The notes under the pieces were generated by a model that saw nothing but the letters and a program-made list of their open reading frames with translations, did no database searches and had not been told where the DNA came from. Position numbers and translations under genes: made by a program. DNA of 64,000 bases from an uncultured Lachnospiraceae bacterium (lineage in GTDB: Bacteria; Bacillota; Clostridia; Lachnospirales; Lachnospiraceae), in contig CAJUEY010000007.1 of assembly GCA_910585825.1 (NCBI GenBank), positions 26,929 to 90,928 on the forward strand. Direction: 5' to 3'. Positions 51,372 to 61,295 of this stretch are shown one piece after another (positions within the stretch are counted from its first letter, which is position 1; every line of letters starts with the position of its first letter).

Positions 51372-52514
51372 ATGAAATTTCTTCACATTTCAGACCTTCA
51401 TATTGGTAAACGCGTCAACGAATTTTCCATGATCGAGGATCAGAAATACATATTAGAACAGATTCTGTCAATTGCAAAACGGGAACGTGCAGATGCCGTT
51501 ATTATAGCTGGAGATATTTATGATAAGCCGATTCCTTCTGCTGAGGCCGTACAGCTATTTGATCATTTCCTGACAGAACTTGCAGGTCAAAACAAACAGG
51601 TATTTGTTATCAGCGGAAACCACGATTCTCCGGAACGGATTGCATTTGGCGCACAGCTTATGAGCGGCAGGGGTGTATATGTATCTCCCGTTTATGACGG
51701 AACAGCTGCCAAAATTTCTTTGACAGATGCATATGGAGAGCTTTTTGTTTATCTCCTTCCTTTTATCAAACCGGCGTCTGTGCGTCATGCGCTGGAAAAG
51801 GAACTGAAAGAAAATCTGCCGGAAAGCTATCAGGAGGCGGTGGAGCTTGCGGTGGGCCGTATGGATATTGACAGGGAGAAACGCAATATTCTGGCGGCGC
51901 ACCAGTTTGTTACAGGCGCCGGCCGGTGTGAATCCGAAGAAGTCATCGTGGGGGGACTGGACAATGTGGATGCAGAAGTTTTTGAGGCATTTGACTATGT
52001 GGCATTGGGGCATATCCACAGTCCGCAGTGGATTGGAAGAGAGACGGTCCGTTACTGTGGAACACCCTTAAAATATTCTTTTTCAGAGGCGAATCAAAAG
52101 AAGACAGTCACAGTAGTGGAGCTAAAAGAAAAAGGGCAGACCGAATTTTATACCGTACCGTTGGAACCGCTGCATGATATGCGGATTCTTAAGGGAACCT
52201 ATCTGGAAGTGACGGCAAAAACATTTTACCAGGATATGGATAAGGAAGATTATGTGAAGGTTATATTGACGGATGAGGAGGATATTCCTGACGGTTTGCA
52301 GAAATTGCGCATTATTTATCCGAATCTGATGCGTCTGGAGTATGACAATAGCAGGACAAGGCAGGATCGGATGATCGAAACGGCAGAAGACGCTGAGCAG
52401 AAATCCAAACTGGAATTATTTGAAGAATTTTATGAGATGCAGAATAATCAGCCCATGAGTCTTGAACAGGAAGACTATATGGAGCATTTGCTGGAAGAAA
52501 TACAGGAGGGATGA
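51372..52514 (+). CDS. sbcD: Exonuclease SbcCD subunit D
   Basis: This 380-aa Mre11-type nuclease has metal-binding motifs LHISDLHIGK, IAGDIYDKP, VISGNHDSPERI, LAAHQFV and ALGHIHSPQWI. With SbcC it cleaves hairpins and protein-blocked DNA ends. Its stop is 1 bp before the sbcC ATG, so the pair is one operon. Confidence 0.95.
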   Translation: MKFLHISDLHIGKRVNEFSMIEDQKYILEQILSIAKRERADAVIIAGDIYDKPIPSAEAVQLFDHFLTELAGQNKQVFVISGNHDSPERIAFGAQLMSGRGVYVSPVYDGTAAKISLTDAYGELFVYLLPFIKPASVRHALEKELKENLPESYQEAVELAVGRMDIDREKRNILAAHQFVTGAGRCESEEVIVGGLDNVDAEVFEAFDYVALGHIHSPQWIGRETVRYCGTPLKYSFSEANQKKTVTVVELKEKGQTEFYTVPLEPLHDMRILKGTYLEVTAKTFYQDMDKEDYVKVILTDEEDIPDGLQKLRIIYPNLMRLEYDNSRTRQDRMIETAEDAEQKSKLELFEEFYEMQNNQPMSLEQEDYMEHLLEEIQEG

Positions 52515-52515
52515 T

Positions 52516-55500
52516 ATGAAACCGATCAAGCTGATCATAAGTGCATTTGGGCCTTATGCCGGAAAAACAGAAATAGATTTTGAACGGCTGGGAGGACAAG
52601 GGTTATATCTGATCACCGGAGATACCGGAGCCGGAAAAACGACGATTTTTGATGCAGTTGCTTATGCTCTGTATGGAGAGGCCAGCGGCGAGGTGCGAAA
52701 AGCGGATATGTTCCGCAGCAAATATGCAAAAGACGAGATTCCCACTTATGTAGAATTTTTGTTTGACTATTCCGGAAAGCGATATACGGTAAGGCGGAAT
52801 CCGGAATACCTGCGTCCCAAGGGAAGGGGCGCCGGTTATACGATGCAGAAAGCAGACGCGCTTCTTATGTTTCCGGATGAAAGAGAACCCATTACCAAAT
52901 CCAAAGAAGTGACAAAAGCCGTCGCAAATCTGATTGGTTTAGACCGTAAGCAGTTTGCCCGGATTGCCATGATTGCCCAGGGGGATTTTCAGAAGCTTCT
53001 TCTGGCAGGCACAGAGGAGCGCAGCGGCATTTTCCGGCAGATATTTAACACCGGCAGCTATCAGTTGATGCAGGAAAAATTAAAGGCGGCAGTCAAAGAA
53101 CAGTGGAAGAGTTATGATGAGCTGAAACGCAGTATAAATCAACATATGGACGGCATTATCTGTGGGGAGGACACACCGGTTTCTGCAAAATTAAAGGAAC
53201 TGGGGAAAGAAAAATTCGACGGCAGAATCGGAGACGGCATGGCGCTGTTGGAAGAGCTCTGCAGTGAAGATGCAGATATTATAAAAGAATTGGAAACAGA
53301 AATCCGGGCAAAAGAAAAACAAATTCAGACGGAAGATCAGCTGATTGGAACAATTCATAAAATCAAAGAACAAAAAGAAAAATTAAAAGAGAATCAGGAT
53401 CTGTTACAGGAACAGGAGCCGAAACGAAAAGAGGCCAAAGAATGCTTTGAGAAATCAAAGGAAAGTGCCAAAGACTGTGAACTGCTTGCAAGACAGATAG
53501 ACGAGCTGCAAAATAATCTGGAATTATTTGATCATCTGAAAAAAGAGCAGGAGGAGAAAGCAAAAGAAGAAGAGCAGATACAGCAGGAAAAACAGAACAG
53601 CCGCATATTAAAAGAGAAAAGGCAGAGTCTGGAAGAGGCCGTGAAGGCAGATCAGAAGAAATTAGAAAGCCTTGCATTGGCGGAAGAAGAGCGGAAACGT
53701 TTAAAAGAACAAAAAGAAAACACAGAGCAGAAAAGCGTCAGTCTGCAGCAGCAAAGGGAGAGTCTTGATAAGGAAATCAAAATTCAGAAAGACACAGAAA
53801 AAAGTATTGCAGAAACCACAGAAATACTGGTCAATCTGAAAGAAGAACTGAAAAAATGCGAGGGAGAAATGGCTGCTTTGGAAGGAGGAGACGCTGCTCT
53901 TGCAGAGCTTAGAACAATTCAGGCAGAACGAAAAGAAATGCAGGAAAGTCTGGAAAGTGAAACAGAAGATCAACAGACGTTAGAAAAAAATATTCAACAG
54001 GAAGAGCGCAGGCAAAAAGAACTGCAGGCAAAAGAACTGCTGCTGCAAAAAGCAGAAGAAGAGCGTACAAAGGAGCAAAAAAGCCTGCAGAATGCGGGGG
54101 AAGAGGCAGTAAAAAGCCGTCATGCAGCCGAAGCGGCAAAAGAGAGGCTTTGGAATTTTCAAAAACTTTCTGCGGATCTGAAAAAAATAGAAAAAGAAAC
54201 GGACAAGCATCAGGCACACAGGGAAAAAATGGAACAACAGGTGAAAGAAAAATCGGCCGAACTTGCTCTTCTGCAAAAAGAAGAAAAAGAACTTTCCACT
54301 GTGGATACCCTGGTGCTACAGCTGAATCAGAAACAAAAAGAGCTGACAGATCAAAAGGATGCTGTTCAGGCGTTGGATGAAAGTTTGGCGGATCTGAAAG
54401 AACAGCAGAGAAACCTCTTGCAGACACAAAAGGATTACGAAGAGGCGCTTTTGAAAAAGCAGCAGGCAGAAACTGCGTATTCCGGTATGGAGCAGCTTTT
54501 TTTAAATGCTCAGGCGGGAATTCTGGCAAAGACTTTAAAAGAGGGCGCAGCCTGTCCGGTCTGCGGCTCAAAACATCATCCCCGGCTGGCAGAAACGCCG
54601 GAGACAGTGCCGGGAAAAGAAGAACTAGACAGGGAAAAAAAGAAACTGGAAAAAATACAGGAAAAAGCACAGAATTTAAGTGCGGCAGCAGGATATCTGC
54701 AAGAACAAAAAGAAGAGCTGAAACAGAAAATTACGGCGCGGGCAAAAGGGCTTTTTGGTGAAACAGAGTGCGTTCGGCAGGGATGTCCAACGGAGCTGCT
54801 TTCCGAAGAGATTACACAGCAAAAGATACAGTTAGCGGAAGAAGAAAAGCAGATTCGCCGGCAAATCCAAAAGGCACAACAGCAGCAGAAAAGACGGGAA
54901 GAACTAAACGAGCAGATCAAAGAAAAGGAATCCATACAAAAAGAACTGGAAGCAGTTTTCCGGAAATTGGAACAGGATGCTGCGGCAGTAAAGGGACGTC
55001 TGACTGAAAAAAGGGAACAGTGGCAGGCAGAAACGGATCATCTGCAGCTTTCGGATACCATGCAGAAAAACACGGCGGAGATAGAAGCTTACCTGGTACA
55101 AAAGCAGCAGGAATGCAGCGACAGATTGACGCAGGATGAGCAGAGGAAAACGCGGCTGGATCAATTAGTCCGGGAGGCAGAAACGCAGGAAAAAGAAAAG
55201 CAGAAATTGGGAGACGAAACTGCAGAATGCCGACAGAGAAAAGCGGACTTCCAGGGGCAGGAGAAAATTTTAAAAGGGAAGATTACAGAAACACTGAAAA
55301 AAGCAGCAGATCTTTTAAAGAAAGCAGATGGGATTCTTAAATGTGAAACAAAGGAAGATCATTTGACGCCGGAATTATCTGCCATGCTCTGCAGTGTGAC
55401 TGCAGCAGGAGAGAAACTGGAGGCATATGAAACTGCTTTGGTAGAACAAATAGAAAAGAAAAAACAGTTGGAAGAAGAAAAACGCAGAAAAGAAGAATTG

Positions 55501-56793
55501 TGGGAGCAGAACACAGAGAAGATTCATGAGTGGGAAAAGATTCTGGAGGGAACCAAGGGCAGGAGGATGGAAAAAGAAGGGCAGTTTTTGCAAATGCTTT
55601 CGGCTTATGGGGCAGAGCCAAAAGAGGAAGAGGAATGGAATGCCATGGCTGATGAAATCGAAAAAACACTGCAGAGGGATTTTGGCGCCTTAGAAAAAGC
55701 CCTTGAGATCAACCTGAAAGAGTTACAGGAGAAAAAGCGTTTGGAGAGGGAAATACCAGAGAAACAGGAGCAGCAGAAACGGTTAGAAGAGTCTATTAGA
55801 CAAACAGAGATATCTATTACCAGAAAAGAAGAAAAGCAAAACAGCAGAAATGAGAAGATAGAAGAGTTAAAAAGCCGGCTGAAATCAGAAAAGAAAGAAG
55901 AAGTACAGGAACAGATACAGCTTTTGGAACGGCAGAAGAAAGAGAGAGAAGATGCTTTCGCAAAGGCGGAGCGGGAATACAAGAACTGTCAGACGGTAAA
56001 AGAACGCCTGACTGCCGCAATTGAAACTTTAAAAAGTCAGATTTCAGAGGCGGGAGAGGCGGGAATGCTTTCCGAAGAGGAGATACGAGATCGGAAACTA
56101 CAGCGCCAACAAGAAAAAGAAGATCTGACGAAAAAGAAAGATGAGAGATATGTGGCATTTCAGACAAACCAGCATATTTTTGGCCAGGTCAAAACAAAAC
56201 AGAAAGAAATTACAGAGGTAGAGGGAAAGTACAAATGGATAAAAGCTCTTTCCGATACGGCAAACGGCATGTTGAGCGGCAAGCAGAAAATAGAATTTGA
56301 AACCTATATTCAGATGACTTATTTTGACCGGATTATACGAAGAGCGAATCTGCGTCTTATGACCATGAGCGGCGGACAATACGAATTAAAACGGGCCCGG
56401 GAAGAGCATATCAGTAAAAAAGAAAAGGCGGGACTGGAGCTTTGTGTGATTGATCATTACAATGCTACGGAGCGCAGCGTGAAAACATTGTCCGGAGGAG
56501 AGTCTTTTCAGGCGTCTTTATCCCTTGCGCTGGGATTGTCAGATGAAATCCAGTCCAACGCCGGAGGAATCCGATTGGATTCCATGTTTGTAGATGAAGG
56601 ATTCGGTTCTTTGGATGAAGAATCCTTAAGCCAGGCAATTCAGGCTTTGACGCAGCTGACAGAGGGCAGCCGCCTGGTAGGAATCATTTCCCATGTCACG
56701 GAATTAAAAGAGCAGATTGAGAAAAAGATTGTTGTGGCAAAAAGCCGAGGAGCAGAGGGAGTCAGCAGTGATGCGAAGGTGGTAACCGGATAA
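52516..56793 (+). CDS. sbcC: Exonuclease SbcCD subunit C, unusually long
   Basis: This Rad50-type ATPase of 1425 aa has an N-terminal Walker A (LITGDTGAGKTTIFDAVAYAL), long coiled coils rich in Glu, Lys and Gln, a zinc hook (ACPVCGSKHHPRL near residue 685), a second coiled coil, and a C-terminal signature (LSGGESFQASLSLALGLSDE) and Walker B (MFVDEGFGSLDEE). Bacterial SbcC is usually about 1000-1200 aa, so the coiled coils are extended. The ATG at 52516 directly follows the sbcD stop with GGAGG upstream. Confidence 0.94.
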   Translation: MKPIKLIISAFGPYAGKTEIDFERLGGQGLYLITGDTGAGKTTIFDAVAYALYGEASGEVRKADMFRSKYAKDEIPTYVEFLFDYSGKRYTVRRNPEYLRPKGRGAGYTMQKADALLMFPDEREPITKSKEVTKAVANLIGLDRKQFARIAMIAQGDFQKLLLAGTEERSGIFRQIFNTGSYQLMQEKLKAAVKEQWKSYDELKRSINQHMDGIICGEDTPVSAKLKELGKEKFDGRIGDGMALLEELCSEDADIIKELETEIRAKEKQIQTEDQLIGTIHKIKEQKEKLKENQDLLQEQEPKRKEAKECFEKSKESAKDCELLARQIDELQNNLELFDHLKKEQEEKAKEEEQIQQEKQNSRILKEKRQSLEEAVKADQKKLESLALAEEERKRLKEQKENTEQKSVSLQQQRESLDKEIKIQKDTEKSIAETTEILVNLKEELKKCEGEMAALEGGDAALAELRTIQAERKEMQESLESETEDQQTLEKNIQQEERRQKELQAKELLLQKAEEERTKEQKSLQNAGEEAVKSRHAAEAAKERLWNFQKLSADLKKIEKETDKHQAHREKMEQQVKEKSAELALLQKEEKELSTVDTLVLQLNQKQKELTDQKDAVQALDESLADLKEQQRNLLQTQKDYEEALLKKQQAETAYSGMEQLFLNAQAGILAKTLKEGAACPVCGSKHHPRLAETPETVPGKEELDREKKKLEKIQEKAQNLSAAAGYLQEQKEELKQKITARAKGLFGETECVRQGCPTELLSEEITQQKIQLAEEEKQIRRQIQKAQQQQKRREELNEQIKEKESIQKELEAVFRKLEQDAAAVKGRLTEKREQWQAETDHLQLSDTMQKNTAEIEAYLVQKQQECSDRLTQDEQRKTRLDQLVREAETQEKEKQKLGDETAECRQRKADFQGQEKILKGKITETLKKAADLLKKADGILKCETKEDHLTPELSAMLCSVTAAGEKLEAYETALVEQIEKKKQLEEEKRRKEELWEQNTEKIHEWEKILEGTKGRRMEKEGQFLQMLSAYGAEPKEEEEWNAMADEIEKTLQRDFGALEKALEINLKELQEKKRLEREIPEKQEQQKRLEESIRQTEISITRKEEKQNSRNEKIEELKSRLKSEKKEEVQEQIQLLERQKKEREDAFAKAEREYKNCQTVKERLTAAIETLKSQISEAGEAGMLSEEEIRDRKLQRQQEKEDLTKKKDERYVAFQTNQHIFGQVKTKQKEITEVEGKYKWIKALSDTANGMLSGKQKIEFETYIQMTYFDRIIRRANLRLMTMSGGQYELKRAREEHISKKEKAGLELCVIDHYNATERSVKTLSGGESFQASLSLALGLSDEIQSNAGGIRLDSMFVDEGFGSLDEESLSQAIQALTQLTEGSRLVGIISHVTELKEQIEKKIVVAKSRGAEGVSSDAKVVTG

Positions 56794-56978
56794 CATTTGT
56801 TGGAAATAACGCTGTGTCTGCGTCTTATAATCAGGCTTACAGAACAATAAAAATTTATGAAAAAACAGGATACAAAATGATAGTACAGGAGAAGAATATG
56901 TTAGAGATGGGAATAAAAGCCGATGACATAGTAAAAACTGCCGATGATTCTGAGAAACTGCCGGGGGAAGCATCATGA
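56793..56978 (+). pseudogene. Open-frame remnant, GNAT acetyltransferase-like C-terminus
   Basis: Between sbcC and yaaA an open frame of about 61 codons reads NNAVSASYNQAYRTIKIYEK, TGYKMIVQEKNMLEMG and ends at a TGA overlapping the yaaA ATG. The IYEKTGYK pattern recalls the last helix-strand of GNAT proteins, but there is no start codon with a ribosome site for the whole frame; the best internal one, ATG 56877, would give 33 aa. It is probably the tail of a lost gene. Confidence 0.4.
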
Positions 56979-57724
56979 AGATCATATTGTCGCCGGCTAA
57001 GAAAATGAGAGTGGATGCAGACAGTTTAGAACCGGAAAGTCTGCCGGAGTTTATGGATCAGACAGCAGAAATTTTGAGATGGCTAAAGGCGCAGTCCAAA
57101 GAGGAATTAAAAAATCTCTGGAAATGCAATGACAAGATCGCCCGGCAGAATTTTGAACGGATCGAGCACATGGATTTGGAAAACAAACTGACGCCGGCAG
57201 TGCTTTCCTATGAGGGGCTTGTCTATCAATATATGGCGCCGGCAGTATTTGAAAAGGGGCAGTATAACTACATACAAAAACATCTGCGGATATTATCAGC
57301 GTTTTACGGCGTGCTGAAACCAATGGACGGCGTGACCCCTTACCGTCTTGAAATGCAGGCAAAGGCCTCTGTGCATGGGTACAAAAATCTGTATGAATTG
57401 TGGGGAAAAAGATTATATGACGCCGTTTTAGACGACAGTGGAATTATCATAAATCTTGCCTCCAAAGAATATTCAAAATGCATCGAAAAATATCTTACGG
57501 AGAATGACAGGTATATTACCGTTGCTTTTTGTGAAAAGTCAGGGGATAAGCTTATTACAAAAGGAACTTATGCTAAAATGGCCAGAGGAGATATGGTCAG
57601 ATTTATGGCAGAGGAGAACGTTGAAGAGCCTGCCGATATACAAAGGTACAACCGGCTTGGGTATGCGTTTCGGGAGAAATTGTCTACAGAGACGGAATAT
57701 GTTTTTGAGAGAGTGGAAATGTGA
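56975..57724 (+). CDS. yaaA: YaaA family peroxide-stress protein (DUF328)
   Basis: This 249-aa protein has the family blocks MKIILSPAKKMR, YEGLVYQYMAP, LRILSAFYGVLKPMDGVTPYRLEMQ, INLASKEYSK and KMARGDMVRFM. In E. coli YaaA limits damage by lowering free iron and binds DNA. Length is normal. It follows the remnant frame with an ATGA overlap. Confidence 0.93.
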   Translation: MKIILSPAKKMRVDADSLEPESLPEFMDQTAEILRWLKAQSKEELKNLWKCNDKIARQNFERIEHMDLENKLTPAVLSYEGLVYQYMAPAVFEKGQYNYIQKHLRILSAFYGVLKPMDGVTPYRLEMQAKASVHGYKNLYELWGKRLYDAVLDDSGIIINLASKEYSKCIEKYLTENDRYITVAFCEKSGDKLITKGTYAKMARGDMVRFMAEENVEEPADIQRYNRLGYAFREKLSTETEYVFERVEM

Positions 57725-57763
57725 GAGGAGAATATATAAAAAACAGAACTAAGTGGTGTTTAT

Positions 57764-57871
57764 ATGGTTAAACAACAATAGAAATTTCTAAAGCAGATAA
57801 AAGAATTAGAGGATTTTGAATTTCTTTATGATGAAACCGATAATTGCTTTTGTTCCGATAATGGAATATAA
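57764..57871 (+). pseudogene. Short frame with an in-frame stop, probable gene remnant
   Basis: ATG 57764 opens MVKQQ, an in-frame TAG follows at 57779, and the frame then continues as KFLKQIKELEDFEFLYDETD with CFCSDNGI to TAA at 57871. The acidic helix-like tail looks protein-like, so this may be a decayed small gene at the left border of the defence block. No family is recognised. Confidence 0.3.
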
Positions 57872-57894
57872 TAAAAAGAACGGAGGTTTCGGAG

Positions 57895-58077
57895 ATGGAG
57901 TTCTTAACAACAGTAGAAATGTCAAAAAAGTGGAATATTTCTTCAAGAAGAATTATCACACTTTGTATAGAAGGGCGGATAGATGGAGCGATTAAGAAGG
58001 GAAAAATGTGGCTGATTCCTGTTGATGCAGAGAAACCTGCAGACGCAAGGCGTAAGAAGGAGAACACGGCTGAATGA
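57895..58077 (+). CDS. Small HTH DNA-binding protein (excisionase/MerR-like)
   Basis: This 60-aa protein reads FLTTVEMSKKWNISSRRIIT then CIEGRIDGAIKKGKMWLIP, the winged helix-turn-helix of excisionase-like regulators. GGAGG lies 8 bp before the ATG, and its stop overlaps the helicase ATG (ATGA), so it is the first gene of the operon. It likely regulates the block or adapts the helicase to DNA. It marks the start of a more AT-rich region. Confidence 0.75.
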   Translation: MEFLTTVEMSKKWNISSRRIITLCIEGRIDGAIKKGKMWLIPVDAEKPADARRKKENTAE

Positions 58078-61000
58078 CAAATGTTATTAACTCAAATGAA
58101 CAAATGATTAAAAAAATCAACGAAGTTCTTCAGAATAGGAAAAATGCAGTGGTTAATATTGTCAACGATAAACTGACAATATCCGTTTTTTCTTTATTAG
58201 AAAAAAATTTGCATAATGTAAAAGAAATAAATTTTGTGATTCGTGATGTAAAGTTTCTGCCTCATCAGACAGAGATTGCGCATGAATTTGAAATGAATCC
58301 TACAGATATATTATTTAATTCGTATGATATTACAGAGAAAAATAAATTAGAGCATTTTTTAAAAGCCCGGAATATGCATGATTTTATACAGAATTATGTG
58401 AATATTCGCAAGGTAAACACAGGGATTCGCGTTGGTGGGAATGTTTTGATTATTGATGAAGACTTTATGATTCAGGGCTCATCTTCACTGGAGGTATCTA
58501 AGAAGATGAGCAGAGAAACATTTCATAATATTAATTTTGATACGATTTTAAATGGCAGTGATGACAGAGAACAGATTTTAGGTGCTTTAGACACATTTAA
58601 ACAGATTTGGTTTAATGAGAAAGTGTCCGTGGATTATAAAGAAGAATTACTGACCAGCTTACAGTACGTTTATAAAGAACATTCACCGGAGTTTTTGTAT
58701 TATTTCACGTTGAATGAGTTGTTCGGAAATCAATTGGACATTGGCGTAGAACGATTTGAGAAGGACAGTACGAGATTTAAGAAAACAGAAATTTGGAACG
58801 CATTGTATGACTTCCAAAAAGATTGCGTTGTGTCGGCAATCCGCAAGCTGAATACTTATGGAGGCTGTATCATTGCAGATTCCGTTGGCCTTGGCAAGAC
58901 ATTTGAAGCGCTTGCCATTATTAAATATTTTGAGCTTGGAATGAACAGGGTACTGGTTCTTACACCGGCAAAGCTGTACGATAATTGGAATTCATTTCGG
59001 GGAGATTACAAGGATTCATTCTTGCATGAGACTTTTAATTATAGAATTATGTTCCATACTGATTTGTCCAGATATAGCGGGATGTCACGGTCGGGGCAGG
59101 ATTTAAAAAAGTTTGACTGGGGATTGTATGATCTTGTTGTGATTGATGAATCCCATAATTTCAGAAATCGTAATGACAGATATGATGAGAATGATCAGAT
59201 GATTATGACGCGATATGCAAGACTGCTGCAGGATGTTGTGAAACATGGAAACAATAATACAAAGTTACTTCTGTTATCGGCTACTCCCGTTAATAATAGT
59301 TTGGTTGATTTGAAGAATCAGATCAGTATTATTACGGGAGACAGGGACCATGCCTTTGCGGAAGAGGGCATTTCCAGTATAGACAATCTTTTGAGAAAAA
59401 CCTCTGCTTGTATCCATGCATGGGAAAAGCAGCCTTCACATAAGAAAGACGAATTGTTGGATAGCCTGCCGTCGGATTTTTACAAATTATTAGAGCTTAT
59501 GACAATTTCCAGAAGCCGGAAACACATTACGAATTACTATGGCAATAACGGCGTAGGACAGTTTCAAAATAAGAATGAACCTAAAACGTTAAATAGTGAT
59601 ATCGACATAAAAGGAGAATTGCTTAATTTTAAGGCGACGAATGAACTGTTAGAGGCTCTTATTTTAAGCGTTTATACGCCCATGAGATATATCAGAGAAG
59701 ATTGTAAAAAGATTTATATTCAGAAGGATTCATTGATCGGAAAACATGGCGGACGAATGGAGTTTGATACGCAGTCCAGAGGTATGATTATTTTGCATAG
59801 ATTTAATCTCTTTAAGAGGTTGGAAAGTTCTGTGTATTCATTTGAGGAAACATTGCGCAGACTTTTGGAACGTATGGAACGAACAGAGCAGATATTATTA
59901 AGAGGAAGCGGACGGCTTGACGAAGAGAAGGGAGAACTTGAAGACGAAGAGTTATACTTGGAAGGAAAGTATGAGATAGATGTAAAGCATCTTCGTGTGG
60001 ATGATTATCTGGATGACCTGTCAAGCGACAAATATATTATTCAGGAAATTCATAAGAATGCCAAACGGATTCTGGATGAGAGGCGAGATCAGAAATTACA
60101 GGATCTCCGGGCAATCATTATTAAAAAAGTAACAGAAACTCCATATAATATAGATAATTGTAAGATATTGATATTTACAGCATTTGCTGATACGGCAGAT
60201 TATTTGTATCGTGAACTTGCAGACTTTATAAAAGAGTATGGCATATATACAGGCTGTATTACGGGAGACAATATTCGATGCAATAATCGCAGTGTGGATG
60301 TAGATTTTAATTCTGTATTATGTGCATTCTCTCCCAGATCAAAAATGAAAAAGGAGATTCCGGCAGAGGAACAGATTGACCTGCTAATTGGCACAGATTG
60401 TATATCGGAAGGGCAGAATTTGCAAGACTGTGACACTGTGATCAATTTTGATATTCAGTGGAATCCTGTGTCATTGATTCAGAGATTTGGCCGCATTGAC
60501 AGAATTGGGAATAAAAATACCAATATTCAGATGATAAACTTCTTTCCAGCTATGGAATTGAATGAATATCTGGGATTAGAGCAGCGGGTTAAGGGAAAGA
60601 TGACAACGATGAATCTGGTTTCGACGGGTGATGAAGATATTTTGACTCCTGAAATGAATGATTTTAATTTTAGAAAGCGGCAGTTGGAAAGACTACAGCA
60701 GGAAGTGATTGATATTGAAGATGCAAATGAAAATATTTCTCTTACAGACCTTAACATGAATGAGTACCTGAATGAATTATCAGAATATATACATTCGGTT
60801 CCAGAGCTTAAGAAGATCCCGAAAGGTATTTATTCCGTTACAGACAGTGAGCATAAGGGAGCGCTGTTTTGCTTTAAGCATCGTAATGATATGGATAAGC
60901 CGAAGTCAGACAGTTCTTTGTATCCATATTATCTGATTTATATATTAAATGACGGTACAGTGCTATATGGGAATGGACAAGCCAGAGAGGTGGTAAAGCA

Positions 61001-61259
61001 GTTTCGAAAGCTATGTTATGGTAAAAACGCGCCTGTTATGGAATTGTTTGGAAGATTCTTTGAGCGAACAAAGAACGCTGAGAAGATGGAGTTCTACTCG
61101 GAGTTGTTAAATAAAGCGATTCGATCTATTAAGGGAGAGGAAGAGTCTAAGGCGGTTCAGATGATGTTTGATTTTGGAGGATTTCACAATGCATTTGCAG
61201 AAGAGACTGCGGATGACTTTGAGTTGGTTTCATTTTTGGTGGTGGAAAAATTCTCTTAA
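58074..61259 (+). CDS. SNF2/HepA-type superfamily 2 helicase with a degenerate PLD-like N-terminus
   Basis: This 1061-aa protein has helicase motifs YDFQKDCVV, DSVGLGKTFEA (motif I, Lys near 275), LVVIDESHNFR (II), LLSATPVNNS (III), ILIFTAFADTADYL (IV), GTDCISEGQNLQDC (V) and QRFGRIDRIGNKN (VI). Residues about 50-145 resemble a phospholipase-D-like domain (IIDEDFMIQGSSSLE), but the HxK catalytic pair is not seen, so it is probably non-catalytic. Similar PLD-helicases occur in restriction and antiphage islands. It is translationally coupled to the HTH gene and followed by DUF4391. Confidence 0.85.
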   Translation: MTNVINSNEQMIKKINEVLQNRKNAVVNIVNDKLTISVFSLLEKNLHNVKEINFVIRDVKFLPHQTEIAHEFEMNPTDILFNSYDITEKNKLEHFLKARNMHDFIQNYVNIRKVNTGIRVGGNVLIIDEDFMIQGSSSLEVSKKMSRETFHNINFDTILNGSDDREQILGALDTFKQIWFNEKVSVDYKEELLTSLQYVYKEHSPEFLYYFTLNELFGNQLDIGVERFEKDSTRFKKTEIWNALYDFQKDCVVSAIRKLNTYGGCIIADSVGLGKTFEALAIIKYFELGMNRVLVLTPAKLYDNWNSFRGDYKDSFLHETFNYRIMFHTDLSRYSGMSRSGQDLKKFDWGLYDLVVIDESHNFRNRNDRYDENDQMIMTRYARLLQDVVKHGNNNTKLLLLSATPVNNSLVDLKNQISIITGDRDHAFAEEGISSIDNLLRKTSACIHAWEKQPSHKKDELLDSLPSDFYKLLELMTISRSRKHITNYYGNNGVGQFQNKNEPKTLNSDIDIKGELLNFKATNELLEALILSVYTPMRYIREDCKKIYIQKDSLIGKHGGRMEFDTQSRGMIILHRFNLFKRLESSVYSFEETLRRLLERMERTEQILLRGSGRLDEEKGELEDEELYLEGKYEIDVKHLRVDDYLDDLSSDKYIIQEIHKNAKRILDERRDQKLQDLRAIIIKKVTETPYNIDNCKILIFTAFADTADYLYRELADFIKEYGIYTGCITGDNIRCNNRSVDVDFNSVLCAFSPRSKMKKEIPAEEQIDLLIGTDCISEGQNLQDCDTVINFDIQWNPVSLIQRFGRIDRIGNKNTNIQMINFFPAMELNEYLGLEQRVKGKMTTMNLVSTGDEDILTPEMNDFNFRKRQLERLQQEVIDIEDANENISLTDLNMNEYLNELSEYIHSVPELKKIPKGIYSVTDSEHKGALFCFKHRNDMDKPKSDSSLYPYYLIYILNDGTVLYGNGQAREVVKQFRKLCYGKNAPVMELFGRFFERTKNAEKMEFYSELLNKAIRSIKGEEESKAVQMMFDFGGFHNAFAEETADDFELVSFLVVEKFS

Positions 61260-61295
61260 TATGCTGCAGATTATTTTTAAAAGGAAAGATAGATC

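Noticed and set aside
53909..54670. Large minus-strand frames opposite sbcC
   Set aside because: Low-complexity Phe/Pro/Leu-rich translations opposite Glu/Lys-rich coiled coil; artefacts.
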